20,058 nucleotides of DNA from positions 1 through 20,058 of IMG/VR virus record IMGVR_UViG_3300047276_000332, one strand, 5' to 3'. The translations under genes and the position numbers were made by a program. Positions 4,914 to 12,906 of the stretch are shown piece after piece. This DNA comes from a virus. Positions within the stretch are counted from its first letter, which is position 1, and each line of letters begins with the position of its first letter. The notes under the pieces were generated by a model. It made no database searches. It worked only from the letters and a program-made list of their open reading frames with translations, and was not told the origin of the DNA.

Positions 4914-6875
4914 ATGAGCTTTGAAGAAGAAACTTTTAAAGAAGACAAACTTGCCTCTTGGGTGATGGAGAGAGTGGAGAAATGGCGTAACCATTATGAC
5001 GGCAATTACAAGGAACGCTTTGAGGAATACTATCGCTTGTGGAGAGGACAATGGCAAGCTTCTGACAAGGTGAGAGAAAGCGAAAGAAGCAAGCTCATTA
5101 GCCCTGCCTTGCAGCAAGCTGTAGAGAGTGCTGTTGCTGAGGTGGAAGAAGCCACCTTTGGTAGAGGCAAATGGTTTGACATTAAAGACGATGCTCGTGA
5201 TGCTCAGAACATAGACATTGAACTTACACGCAAGCTTCTTGAAGAAGAGTTTTCTTTCACCAAGACACGCAAAGCTGTCTCTGAAATTCTCATCAATGCT
5301 GCCGTGTATGGCACAGGATGTGGAGAGCTTGTTCTAGAAGAAGTGGAAGATGTTAAGCCAGCTTCTCAGCCCATCCTAGACGGGGCTGCTATGGCTGTTG
5401 GTGTTATGGTGGCTCCTCGCACTGTTGTTAAACTACGTCCTGTGTTGCCACAAAACTTCTTGCTAGACCCCAATGCTTCTTCCATTGAGGAGGCTTTAGG
5501 TGTTGCCATTGATGAGTTTGTTCCTAAGCATCAAGTGGAAATTTTGCAAGAGCAAGGCGTGTACAAAGATGTAGACATTGATAGTGCAGCCCCTGACCAA
5601 GAACTAGAGCCCGATCAAGACCTTGTCATTTATCAAGATGACAAAGTGAGACTCACCAAATATTATGGCTTGGTTCCTACAGACCTCTATAAAGCCTACC
5701 TTGGGGAATATGAAGACAAGCCTGAAGGCAGCGAGGCTGACGAGAAAGAAGACAAGGAAGAAAAAGAATATACAGAAGCCATTGTCATCATTGGCAACGG
5801 GGGTGTGTGCTTGAAGGTGGAAGAAAACCCCTACATGATGCAAGACCGTCCTGTTGTGGCTTTCTCGTGGGATGTTGTCCCTGGACGCTTCTGGGGCAGA
5901 GGCATTTGTGAGAAGGGCTATAACAGCCAGAAAGCTTTGGATGCTGAGCTAAGAGCTCGTATTGACGGCTTGGCTCTCACTGTCCACCCCATGATGGCTA
6001 TTGATGGAACACGGATGCCTAGAGGGGCTAAGTTTGAAATCAGACCGGGGAAAACCATCATCACCAATGGCAACCCGCAAGAGATTTTGCAGCCGTTTAA
6101 GTTTGGCTCCATTGACCAGATAACATTTGCTCAGGCTGGTGAGCTTCAGAAGATGGTGCAGATGGCTACAGGAGCCATTGATGCTGCTGGCATTCCCGGC
6201 TCTATCAACGGAGAGGCTGCTGCTGGTGCTGTTTCGATGTCTCTAGGGGCCATCATCAAGCGACACAAGCGCACCCTCATCAACTTCCAAGAAAGCTTCT
6301 TGATGCCTCTGGTGAGCAAGACAGCTTGGAGGTATATGCAATATGATCCAGATAGATTTCCTGCACAAGACTTCAAGTTTGTAGCTTCTAGCTCATTGGG
6401 CGTAATTGCTCGTGAGTATGAGGTGACACAGCTTGTGCAGCTTTTACAAACCCTTAGCGATCAGAGCCCCATCTATCCGCTGCTGGTGCAAGCAGTTGTG
6501 GACAACATGGGCATTGCTAACAGAGAAACTTTTGTTGAGGCTTTGAGGCAGGCACAGCAGCCCAACCCACAAGCACAGGCTTTGCAAGAGGCAGACCTGC
6601 AAGTGAAGCTTGCTACAGCCAAGGCTCAAATTGCCTTGCTTGAGGCACAAGCAGCAGAGAGCCAAGCAAGGGCAGCTAAATATACCACAGAGGCACAGGC
6701 AGTGCCAATTCGTCTGGAGAATGACCGCATTAGGGCCATCTCTGCTAACATTCAGCCTGGAGATCAGGACGATAAGGAATTTGAAAAGAGAGCTAGAGTG
6801 GCTGAGCTTGTCCTTAAAGAAAGGGAAATTGCAAGCAAAGAAGCCATTGTTACACAACAGATGAAACAAGCTTGA
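4914..6875 (+). CDS. Portal protein (head-tail connector)
   Basis: A 653-residue protein directly after TerL with an AAGGAG ribosome site, in the normal portal position. The N-terminus is helical and charged, followed by a conserved-looking region (AVYGTGCGELVLEE near 130) and a central segment with FSWDVVPGRFWGRGICEKGY (about 320-340), which is typical of podovirus-type portals. Then come ARIDGLALTVHPMMAIDGTR, the IPGSINGEAAAGAVSMSLGA stretch and the helical stem region. The last 110 residues are Gln/Ala-rich coiled coil (LQVKLATAKAQIALLEAQAA), expected to form the inner barrel. A Glu/Asp/Lys-rich linker sits near 265-285. It forms the dodecameric ring through which DNA enters and leaves the head. 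Its TGA stop lies inside the -35 box of the next promoter. Confidence 0.9.
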   Translation: MSFEEETFKEDKLASWVMERVEKWRNHYDGNYKERFEEYYRLWRGQWQASDKVRESERSKLISPALQQAVESAVAEVEEATFGRGKWFDIKDDARDAQNIDIELTRKLLEEEFSFTKTRKAVSEILINAAVYGTGCGELVLEEVEDVKPASQPILDGAAMAVGVMVAPRTVVKLRPVLPQNFLLDPNASSIEEALGVAIDEFVPKHQVEILQEQGVYKDVDIDSAAPDQELEPDQDLVIYQDDKVRLTKYYGLVPTDLYKAYLGEYEDKPEGSEADEKEDKEEKEYTEAIVIIGNGGVCLKVEENPYMMQDRPVVAFSWDVVPGRFWGRGICEKGYNSQKALDAELRARIDGLALTVHPMMAIDGTRMPRGAKFEIRPGKTIITNGNPQEILQPFKFGSIDQITFAQAGELQKMVQMATGAIDAAGIPGSINGEAAAGAVSMSLGAIIKRHKRTLINFQESFLMPLVSKTAWRYMQYDPDRFPAQDFKFVASSSLGVIAREYEVTQLVQLLQTLSDQSPIYPLLVQAVVDNMGIANRETFVEALRQAQQPNPQAQALQEADLQVKLATAKAQIALLEAQAAESQARAAKYTTEAQAVPIRLENDRIRAISANIQPGDQDDKEFEKRARVAELVLKEREIASKEAIVTQQMKQA

Positions 6876-6900
6876 CAAAAGTTCTTTTTTGTGGTAAAAT
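6872..6900 (+). promoter_or_regulatory. Sigma70-type promoter for the scaffold/capsid genes
   Basis: TTGACA (6872-6877) and TAAAAT (6895-6900) are 17 bases apart. The portal stop codon TGA is part of the -35 box. The region after the -10 (ATAGATACACATATAAGTT) closely follows that of the 2571 promoter and ends in a TAAGGA ribosome site for the 75-residue gene. It probably boosts scaffold and capsid expression above the level of packaging genes. Confidence 0.8.
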
Positions 6901-6940
6901 AGATACACATATAAGTTCATCCTAGTATAAGGACAAATGA

Positions 6941-7168
6941 ATGAATGAGACAGAATATTATGAATCTTTGCTAGAACTGTTCGCCAAACCAGGGTGGAAA
7001 GCTTTTGAGGAAGACCTTCAAAAGAACTTGGAAAGTTTAAACACTCTCCATAACATCTCTGACAGCGATGTGTTCTGGCACAGAAAGGGCGAAGTGTATG
7101 TTCTTCAGACGCTTCTCGGATATAGGGATGCTATAACAGCAGCCTATGAGGAGATGCAGAATGATTAG
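6941..7168 (+). CDS. Conserved small protein downstream of portal, 75 aa
   Basis: Starts at the ATG at 6941, seven bases after an AAGGA site; other ATGs at 6937 and 6945 are in other frames. The product is acidic and helical, with FAKPGWKAFEEDLQKNLESLNT followed by a linker (ISDSDVFWHRKGEV) and a second helix (YVLQTLLGYRDAITAAYEEM). Small proteins with this PGWKxFxEDL element recur next to portal genes in environmental podoviruses, as far as I remember; their role is not established. It is the first gene after the second promoter and overlaps the zinc-ribbon gene by eight bases. Confidence 0.75.
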   Translation: MNETEYYESLLELFAKPGWKAFEEDLQKNLESLNTLHNISDSDVFWHRKGEVYVLQTLLGYRDAITAAYEEMQND

Positions 7169-7394
7169 AGCATACGATTTTATTTGCCCCAATGAGCACA
7201 TAACAGAGAAGTTTGTGTCTACTAACATAGACGAAACAACTTGTTCTGTATGTGGCTCGAAAGCTCAGAGGGCTGTTAGTGCTCCTAATGTTAAGCTAGA
7301 AGGATGGTCAGGCTCTTTTCCTGGGGCAGCAATGAAATGGGAAAAGAAACATAAGGAGAAAATGGCTCAAGAGCGCAAGCAGAACAGCAACTAA
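7161..7394 (+). CDS. FmdB-like zinc-ribbon protein
   Basis: An upstream in-frame ATG exists at 7146, but the ATG at 7161 has GAGGAG seven bases before it and gives the expected N-terminus MIRAYDFICPNEH. The 77-residue protein has C9 and H13 in the first knuckle and C28-x2-C31 (CSVCG) in the second, followed by QRAVSAPNVKLEGWSG, which is the arrangement of FmdB-type small zinc ribbons (one of the four usual cysteines replaced by His). The C-terminal part is lysine-rich and probably disordered. Such proteins are frequent in phage structural operons. A role in assembly or transcription is possible, not shown. Confidence 0.75.
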   Translation: MIRAYDFICPNEHITEKFVSTNIDETTCSVCGSKAQRAVSAPNVKLEGWSGSFPGAAMKWEKKHKEKMAQERKQNSN

Positions 7395-7446
7395 GGTTGC
7401 CAATGTTCTTTTCTTTCCATAATGCTATCTAAGCACGGAGACTATA

Positions 7447-8223
7447 ATGGCACAATTTATTGACGCGAGTGAAGAAATCAAGGAACCAATTGCTTCTTTG
7501 GAAGAGCAAGAGCAGGAGCCACAACAAGAGGCCACCCCTGTAGCAGAAGAAGAGCAAGACATTCCAGAACGATATAAAGGCAAGACCCCTAAAGACCTTA
7601 TTAGGATGCACCAAGAAGCTGAGAAGCTGATGGGCAGACACAGCAAGGAAGTGGGAGAACTCAGGCGTGTCGTTGATGATTTTATTAAAACTCAAACCGT
7701 TACAAAACAAGCCCCAACGGAAGAAGAAGTAGATTTTTTTAGTGACCCCCATAAAGCAGTGGAGGTTGCTGTTTCTAAGCACCCTAAGATAAAGGAAGCC
7801 GAGCGTATGGCAGCAGAGCTTGCAAAGCAAACAGCTTTGCAGCAGCTTAATACGGCTCACCCAGACTATCAAGACATTCTTGAAGACTCCGGTTTTAAAG
7901 AGTGGGTTGAGAAGAGCAAAGTGAGAATGGAACTTTTATCAAGGGCTGATCAGCGTTTTGACTTTGATGCTGCTGACGATCTTTTCACATCATGGAAAGA
8001 ACGCCAAGCTCTGGTAAAGAGCACAGTGGAAACTCAGAAAGCTGATAGGAAACAGCAAGTGAAGCAAGCTTCTACAGGAAACATTAAAGGGTCTGCTGAA
8101 AGTGTAAGTCGAAAGATTTATAGGCGTTCCGACATCATAGACCTCATGCGTAAAGACCCTCAGCGTTATCAAGATTTGCAGCCTGAAATTATGGCAGCTT
8201 ATGCTGAGGGAAGAGTTAGATAA
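7447..8223 (+). CDS. Capsid scaffold protein
   Basis: Located immediately before the capsid gene, the 258-residue protein has the hallmarks of a scaffold: an acidic Glu/Gln-rich disordered N-terminus (EEQEQEPQQEATPVAEEEQD), a helical, coiled-coil-prone centre (LIRMHQEAEKLMGRHSKEVG and EAERMAAELAKQ), and a basic C-terminal end (SRKIYRRSDIIDLMRKDPQR) able to contact the inner face of capsid subunits. No enzymatic motif or membrane segment is present. It would direct assembly of the prohead and leave or be lost before DNA fills it. The start has a GGAG site six bases upstream. I see no protease gene nearby that would degrade it. Confidence 0.85.
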   Translation: MAQFIDASEEIKEPIASLEEQEQEPQQEATPVAEEEQDIPERYKGKTPKDLIRMHQEAEKLMGRHSKEVGELRRVVDDFIKTQTVTKQAPTEEEVDFFSDPHKAVEVAVSKHPKIKEAERMAAELAKQTALQQLNTAHPDYQDILEDSGFKEWVEKSKVRMELLSRADQRFDFDAADDLFTSWKERQALVKSTVETQKADRKQQVKQASTGNIKGSAESVSRKIYRRSDIIDLMRKDPQRYQDLQPEIMAAYAEGRVR

Positions 8224-8245
8224 CATTTTGTAAAGGAAAATTAAC

Positions 8246-9193
8246 ATGGCAACTTCTACGTTTCCCACCATGACAGGTGCTGTTGGCCTCACCGAAGCCA
8301 GCAACTTCCTGCCCGAACTGTGGAGTGATGAAATCATCGCTGCATATAAAAAGAACCTCGTGTTGGCTCAGTTTGTTCGCAAGATGAGCTTTAAAGGCAA
8401 GAAGGGTGATGCTCTGCATATCCCCAATCCTTCTCGTGGTTTGGCTGCTCAGACTAAGAGTGAGAATGCTGCTGTCACTATGCAGAACCTCTCTCAGTCT
8501 GAAATTGTTGTAAACTTGGACAAGCACAAAGAAGTGTCCTACCTCATTGAGGACATTGTTGAAGTGCAAAGCTTGCCCTCGTTGCGTAAGCATTACACTG
8601 ACGATGCTGGCTACGCTATGGCTAAGCAGGTGGATGATGACCTGTGGGCCTTGGTGAAGAGCTTGGGCGATGGTGATGGCTCTGACTACACTCATAGCCG
8701 TTCCTTCCAGTTCAACACCTCCACTGGTGCTCTGGAAGCTTATGACGCTGACGGCACTGCTGACATTGGTGCTTTTGCTGACGCTGGCTTTCGCCGTGCC
8801 ATTCAGTATCTTGACGATGCTGACCAGCCGATGGACGGTCGTGTGTTTATTATTCCTCCTTCTTTGCGTAATGCATTGATGGGCAACGCTCGTTACACCG
8901 AGCAAGCCTTTGTGGGAGAAACTGGCTCCTCTAACACCATTCGCAATGGTGAGGTGGGCAATCTGTATGGCATCCCTGTCATTGTGTCTAGCAACTGCCC
9001 CACCCTCGAAAGCGGTGTGAAGGGTGCGTTGTTGGCTCATAAAGACTGGGCTGTTCATGTTGAGCAGATGTCTGTGCGTTCACAGCAGCAATACAAGCAG
9101 GAGTTCTTGGCAACCCTGTTTACCAGCGATATGCTGTATGGCACGAAAGTGCTCCGCAGCGATGCTGGCGTGTTGATGGCTGTCGCAGCCTGA
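8246..9193 (+). CDS. Major capsid protein
   Basis: The 315-residue protein follows the scaffold and is read from an AAAGGA site. Its composition and pattern fit a HK97-fold coat protein: N-terminal TEASNFLPELWSDEIIAAYKKN, then a long stretch with VRKMSFKGKKGDALHIPNPS and LDKHKEVSYLIEDIVEVQ, and a C-terminal HKDWAVHVEQMSVRSQQQYK segment that is common in capsid proteins of podo-like phages. Arginine is written with CGN codons at nearly every position, unlike the AGA/AGG-rich TerL, which suits high expression. No long N-terminal delta domain is visible, so a separate scaffold is needed. A strong terminator follows within six bases of the stop. Confidence 0.9.
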   Translation: MATSTFPTMTGAVGLTEASNFLPELWSDEIIAAYKKNLVLAQFVRKMSFKGKKGDALHIPNPSRGLAAQTKSENAAVTMQNLSQSEIVVNLDKHKEVSYLIEDIVEVQSLPSLRKHYTDDAGYAMAKQVDDDLWALVKSLGDGDGSDYTHSRSFQFNTSTGALEAYDADGTADIGAFADAGFRRAIQYLDDADQPMDGRVFIIPPSLRNALMGNARYTEQAFVGETGSSNTIRNGEVGNLYGIPVIVSSNCPTLESGVKGALLAHKDWAVHVEQMSVRSQQQYKQEFLATLFTSDMLYGTKVLRSDAGVLMAVAA

Positions 9194-9198
9194 GTCTG

Positions 9199-9228
9199 GG
9201 GAGCCCTCACAAGGGGCTCCCTTGTTTT
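9199..9228 (+). terminator. Rho-independent terminator after the capsid gene
   Basis: GGGAGCCC (9199-9206) and GGGCTCCC (9214-9221) form a perfect eight-base stem with a seven-base loop, followed by TTGTTTT. It begins five bases after the capsid stop. No consensus promoter is visible between it and the next gene, so it probably acts as a partial terminator that lowers fibre gene expression below capsid level. Confidence 0.85.
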
Positions 9229-9256
9229 GAATGGGTATTTATTCAAATGCCTATTC
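9229..9256 (+). other. Second hairpin upstream of the first fibre gene
   Basis: Bases 9229-9240 pair with 9245-9256 (12 pairs, two of them G-T wobbles) around an ATTC loop. It abuts the terminator tail and ends eleven bases before the AAGGAG-type site of the fibre gene. It could protect the 5' end of a processed fibre transcript or mark a processing site. Confidence 0.5.
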
Positions 9257-9272
9257 ATAACAAGGAGACAAC

Positions 9273-10682
9273 ATGGGTATCTTCCGTGGAATAGGTGGTA
9301 CTGGTGATGCCACAAATGATTCTACTATTTCAGCAGTAACACAACAAGCTGTTAATGCTGCTAATAGTGCTTCTGCTGCTGCGTCTAGTGCCACTAGTGC
9401 AGCTTCTAGTGCGTCTGCTGCTTCCACCAGTGCCACCAATGCTGCTTCTAGTGCTTCCACAGCTTCTACACAAGCAAGCAACGCTGCCTCTTCTGCAACA
9501 AGCGCAGCCTCTAGTGCAACTTCTGCAACAACACAAGCCACTAATGCAGCTTCATCTGCTTCAGCAGCCAGCACCAGCGCCTCTAATGCAGCCTCTAGTG
9601 CCTCAGCAGCCAGTACCAGTGAAACCAATGCAGCCTCTAGTGCTGCTAATGCTGCCACTAGTGAAACTAATGCAGCCTCTAGTGCTGCTGATGCAACAGC
9701 TTCTGCTGAACTTGCTCAAGATTGGGCAACTAAAACATCTGGGCCTGTAGCTGGTGGAGAATATTCAGCTAAATGGAATGCTCAACAAGCAGCTTCTTCA
9801 GCTTCTAGTGCTTCTACTTCTGCAAGCAATGCCAGCACAAGTGCTACAAATGCAGCTTCTTCAGCCTCTAGTGCTCAAGCAGCTAGTGATGCTGCTCTTT
9901 CTGCTCTGGATAGTTTTGATGATAGATATTTAGGACAGAAAGCTTCAGACCCCACATTAGACAATGATGGGAATGCCCTTGTTACAGGTGCTCTCTATTT
10001 CAATACAACAACCAATTCAATGAAGGTGTATGATGGCAGCTTATGGCTTGCCGCTTATGCTTCATTGTCTGGTGTTTTGCTTGCTGTTAACAACTTAAGC
10101 GACTTAAACAACACAGCTACAGCCCGTACCAACCTTGGGCTGGGTAGTGCTGCTACAACTAGCTCTTCTGCTTATGCAACGGCTGCTCAAGGAACTAAGG
10201 CAGACACAGCTTATGGCTGGGGCAACCATGCCTCTGCTGGCTACCTCACAAGCTTTACAGAGACAGACCCAATATATGTAGCTTCTTCTTGGTATAGCAC
10301 CACTAACAATGCCACCAATTGGAATACAGCATATGGATGGGGAAACCATGCAAGTGCTGGCTATGCTGTCTACCCCTCTCAGACGGGCAACAACGGCAAG
10401 TATCTCACCACTAATGGAACCACCACTTCCTGGGCATCTGTAGATGCTTTGCCTTCTCAGACAGGCAATAGTGGTAAATATCTAACTACTGATGGCAGCA
10501 CTGCATCTTGGGCGGTAATAAGCTCTAATACAACCACACAAGGCTTGTATGAACACGCCAATACAATTTCTTCAAGCTACACAATTGGAACAAATAATAA
10601 CGCAATGAGTGCTGGCCCAATGACAATTGCATCAGGAGGAAGCGTAACAGTTCCTTCTGGAAGCACTTGGGTAATTGTTTAA
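9273..10682 (+). CDS. Ala/Ser-rich tail fibre protein
   Basis: A 469-residue fibre. A short N-terminal head (MGIFRGIGGTGDATND) is followed by a long Ala/Ser/Thr shaft (residues 21-212) built from NAASSA-type repeats, broken once by an AQDWATKTSGPVAGGEYSAK hinge (148-167) that is common in phage fibres. After the shaft come a GALYFNTTTNSMKVYDGSLW domain, a SGVLLAVNNLSDLNNTATAR trimerisation-type motif, two YGWGNHASAGY copies (314-324 and 354-364), two PSQTGN(N/S)GKYLTT copies (368 and 394) and a C-terminal NNNAMSAGPMTIASGGSVTV cap. It is expected to be a homotrimer projecting from the tail. The AAGGAG site gives a clear start. Confidence 0.85.
   Translation: MGIFRGIGGTGDATNDSTISAVTQQAVNAANSASAAASSATSAASSASAASTSATNAASSASTASTQASNAASSATSAASSATSATTQATNAASSASAASTSASNAASSASAASTSETNAASSAANAATSETNAASSAADATASAELAQDWATKTSGPVAGGEYSAKWNAQQAASSASSASTSASNASTSATNAASSASSAQAASDAALSALDSFDDRYLGQKASDPTLDNDGNALVTGALYFNTTTNSMKVYDGSLWLAAYASLSGVLLAVNNLSDLNNTATARTNLGLGSAATTSSSAYATAAQGTKADTAYGWGNHASAGYLTSFTETDPIYVASSWYSTTNNATNWNTAYGWGNHASAGYAVYPSQTGNNGKYLTTNGTTTSWASVDALPSQTGNSGKYLTTDGSTASWAVISSNTTTQGLYEHANTISSSYTIGTNNNAMSAGPMTIASGGSVTVPSGSTWVIV
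9333..9908 (+). repeat. Ala/Ser codon repeat array within the fibre gene
   Basis: Imperfect in-frame DNA repeats such as GCAGCCTCTAGTGC and GCTTCTAGTGCTTC encode the shaft; NAASSA occurs seven times in the protein. The repeat units vary at third positions, so they are old copies rather than a recent expansion. The interruption at residues 148-167 divides a long and a short block. Confidence 0.75.
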
Positions 10683-10691
10683 GGAACAAAC

Positions 10692-11591
10692 ATGGCAATA
10701 ATTTTAGACGGCACAAATGGCATCTCCACACCGGATGTGGAACCAACAGGCTCAACTGTCCCCACCAATGGACTCTATCTCCCTGCTGCGAACTCTGTAG
10801 GAATTGCTACCAATTCAAGTGAGAGGGTTAGGGTTAATAGTTCAGGCAATGTGGGGATTGGTACATCACCAAATAAGCGATTGACTGTTTATTCTGATGA
10901 TGGTTATATCCAAATGCTTAATGCCCAAACTGGTACTGGCAACACAGATGGTTCATTTATTGGAGTTGAAGGTGGGACAACTGCATTACGGATTGTTAAC
11001 CAAGAAAACGATGCAATAAGTTTTCATACGAATGGTTTGGCTAACGAGCGTATGCGTATCGACTCCTCCGGCTACTTGCTTATCAACCAAACATCCAATG
11101 TAACAAGTTCGTATCTCCAGATTAAGGGTGCTCAGCCAGCAATTAGTTGCGAAAGTACATCAACTGGGTCGGTAAGCCAAGTTCTATTCCGCAACCCGAA
11201 CGGACAGGTTGGCAGTATCGGAACAAGCGGGACTTCTACTTCATACAACACATCATCCGATTACCGCCTAAAAGAAAACATTGCACCCATGACAGGTGCG
11301 CTGGCTAAGGTTGCTGCACTCAATCCTGTCACCTACAACTGGAAAGTAGATGGGTCTGCTGGGCAAGGCTTTATTGCCCACGAACTGCAAGCAGTTGTGC
11401 CTGACTGCGTGACCGGTGAAAAAGATGCCGTGGACGCAGAAGGCAACCCACAATACCAAGGCGTAGATACATCATTCTTGGTGGCAACTCTCACGGCGGC
11501 AATCAAGGAGCAGCAAGCCATCATCGAACAGCAATCCCAAGCGATTGCGTCCCTCACCACCCGCATTGAGGCATTGGAGCAACAGCCATGA
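10692..11591 (+). CDS. Tail fibre/spike with C-terminal peptidase S74 chaperone domain
   Basis: The 299-residue protein begins with a GTNGISTPDVEPTG-type attachment module and has beta-structured repeats (SSERVRVNSSGNVGIGT and ANERMRIDSSGYLLINQ), which are typical of triple-stranded beta shafts. The C-terminal third is an intramolecular chaperone of the S74 family: SDYRLKENIAP gives the catalytic Ser189 and Lys194, followed by LAALNPVTYNWK-like and GFIAHELQ (226-233) elements, then a long Gln/Ala coiled coil to the end. Such domains trimerise the fibre and then cut themselves off. The cut is expected just before Ser189. An AAGGA site lies upstream. The stop overlaps the next gene as ATGA. Confidence 0.9.
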   Translation: MAIILDGTNGISTPDVEPTGSTVPTNGLYLPAANSVGIATNSSERVRVNSSGNVGIGTSPNKRLTVYSDDGYIQMLNAQTGTGNTDGSFIGVEGGTTALRIVNQENDAISFHTNGLANERMRIDSSGYLLINQTSNVTSSYLQIKGAQPAISCESTSTGSVSQVLFRNPNGQVGSIGTSGTSTSYNTSSDYRLKENIAPMTGALAKVAALNPVTYNWKVDGSAGQGFIAHELQAVVPDCVTGEKDAVDAEGNPQYQGVDTSFLVATLTAAIKEQQAIIEQQSQAIASLTTRIEALEQQP

Positions 11592-12685
11592 CCATATCAT
11601 TCTCAGGCACTTCGGGGCTAACCTTCCCCGACAACAGCACACAAGCCACAGCAGCAACAGGCTTTGGCTTCAAGAACCGCATCATCAATGGTGCGATGGT
11701 GATTGACCAGCGTAATGCTGGGGCTGCGGTCACTACTGCAAATTCATTTCCAGTAGATAGATTTAAGATTGAGAAAAACTCAGACGACACGTTTTCTGCA
11801 CAACAAGATTCTTCTGCCCCAGTTGGTTTTGTTAACTCAACTAAAATAACAATTACTGCAGCAGACGCTTCTATTGGAAGCACTCAGTATTTTGTAATTG
11901 GCCAGTATATTGAAGGCTACAATGTTGCCGATTTAAACTGGGGTTCAGCAAACGCTAAGACTGTTACTTTGTCTTTTTGGGTTCGTTCAAGTTTAACTGG
12001 CACTTTTGGCGGTTCATTAAGAAATAGTGCTGGAGATAGAAATTATGCTTTTACTTATTCTATTTCTACTGCCGATACTTGGGAACAAAAGTCAGTAATT
12101 ATCGCTGGTGATACATCAGGAACTTGGTTAAAAACCAATGGAACAGGCATTCAACTCTGTTTTAGTTTGGGTGCTGGTTCTAGTCGTGTTGCAACTGCTG
12201 GAAGCTGGGGTTCAGGTGTAATTCTTGGTGCGTCAGGACAAACACAAGTAATTTCTACGCTAAACGCAACCTTCTACATCACAGGCGTACAACTCGAAAA
12301 AGGCAGCACAGCCACCAGCTTCGACTACCGCCCGTATGGTACTGAGTTGGCTTTGTGTCAGAGGTATTATTATCAATTAAAACCCGGTGCAAGTTATCCA
12401 ATTGCTTTGGGATATTGTCGTGCGACTACTCGTATGGACACATATGCTTTCTTTCCAGTAACTATGAGGTCAGCACCAACTGGTTCGGTAGTGAGTGGGA
12501 CAAATTTTTATTATGTGGATTACAGTCAAAGTACAGTAAATATGAATTCTTTTACTATTGACCAAACATATGTTCAAGGTGCAAGACTTATAAACTCTGG
12601 ATTAAGTGGACTTACAGCAGCTTCTGGGGCATCGTTATGGACAAATGATGCCACTGCATCTGTTGGTTTTTCTTCGGAGTTATAA
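11588..12685 (+). CDS. Receptor-binding-type tail protein, 365 aa
   Basis: Starts with TISFSGTSGLTFPDNSTQ, an attachment module similar in rhythm to the preceding fibre. Then FKNRIINGAMVIDQRNAGA and a beta-rich domain resembling a carbohydrate-binding jelly roll follow (about 25-235), ending with the hallmark FYITGVQLEKGSTATSFDYRPYGTELALCQRYY. The last 100 residues (from about 260) form a variable beta-rich C-terminal domain rich in Tyr, Ser and Gly that probably contacts the receptor. No catalytic motif is seen. I regard it as a tail fibre or fibre-tip adhesin. Base composition falls visibly toward AT in the middle of the jelly roll and again in the C-terminal domain, while both motif segments are GC-richer. 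Confidence 0.75.
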   Translation: MTISFSGTSGLTFPDNSTQATAATGFGFKNRIINGAMVIDQRNAGAAVTTANSFPVDRFKIEKNSDDTFSAQQDSSAPVGFVNSTKITITAADASIGSTQYFVIGQYIEGYNVADLNWGSANAKTVTLSFWVRSSLTGTFGGSLRNSAGDRNYAFTYSISTADTWEQKSVIIAGDTSGTWLKTNGTGIQLCFSLGAGSSRVATAGSWGSGVILGASGQTQVISTLNATFYITGVQLEKGSTATSFDYRPYGTELALCQRYYYQLKPGASYPIALGYCRATTRMDTYAFFPVTMRSAPTGSVVSGTNFYYVDYSQSTVNMNSFTIDQTYVQGARLINSGLSGLTAASGASLWTNDATASVGFSSEL

Positions 12686-12687
12686 AA

Positions 12688-12906
12688 ATGTACAAACTAA
12701 TAAAAGACTCAGTTTCTAACAAATTAACAGCAATTCAGCGTCTATCTGACAACGCATTCATCCCTTTTGACCCTGCCAACACGGATGCCAAAGAGTTTGC
12801 TAAGTGGCTTCAAGAGGGAAACTTACCAGAGCCAGCAGAAGAAGGCGGCACAGTAACTCAGGAATGGGTTGCTGAAACAATAGCAAAGCTGTTGCCAAAT
12901 GGTTAA
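12688..12906 (+). CDS. Small fibre-associated protein, 72 aa
   Basis: Begins two bases after the preceding fibre stop. The product (YKLIKDSVSNKLTAIQRLSD, then AFIPFDPANTDAKEFAKWLQ, EGNLPEPAEE) belongs to a type of small protein found beside environmental phage fibre genes, with the xFIPFDPANTD...WLxEGNxPEPA signature. Its role is not known to me; a fibre chaperone or capping protein is a reasonable guess. The C-terminal KWLQEGNLPEPAEE stretch is repeated, with changes, at the end of the HNH gene that follows. The stop overlaps the HNH start by eight bases. No strong ribosome site is seen (only the two-base gap), so it is probably coupled. Confidence 0.75.
   Translation: MYKLIKDSVSNKLTAIQRLSDNAFIPFDPANTDAKEFAKWLQEGNLPEPAEEGGTVTQEWVAETIAKLLPNG

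Noticed and set aside
6444-6920. A 158-codon minus-strand frame opposite the portal C-terminus
   Set aside because: It overlaps the second rightward promoter and lies antisense to the coiled-coil end of the portal, with no ribosome site or family feature.
8216-9058. A 280-codon minus-strand open frame opposite the capsid gene
   Set aside because: It is antisense to a clear capsid gene, has no family features, and arises from the biased codon use of that gene.
9251-9658. A 135-codon Ala/Leu-rich minus-strand frame
   Set aside because: It mirrors the Ala/Ser repeat of the fibre gene; the repeated amino acid pattern is an antisense shadow.
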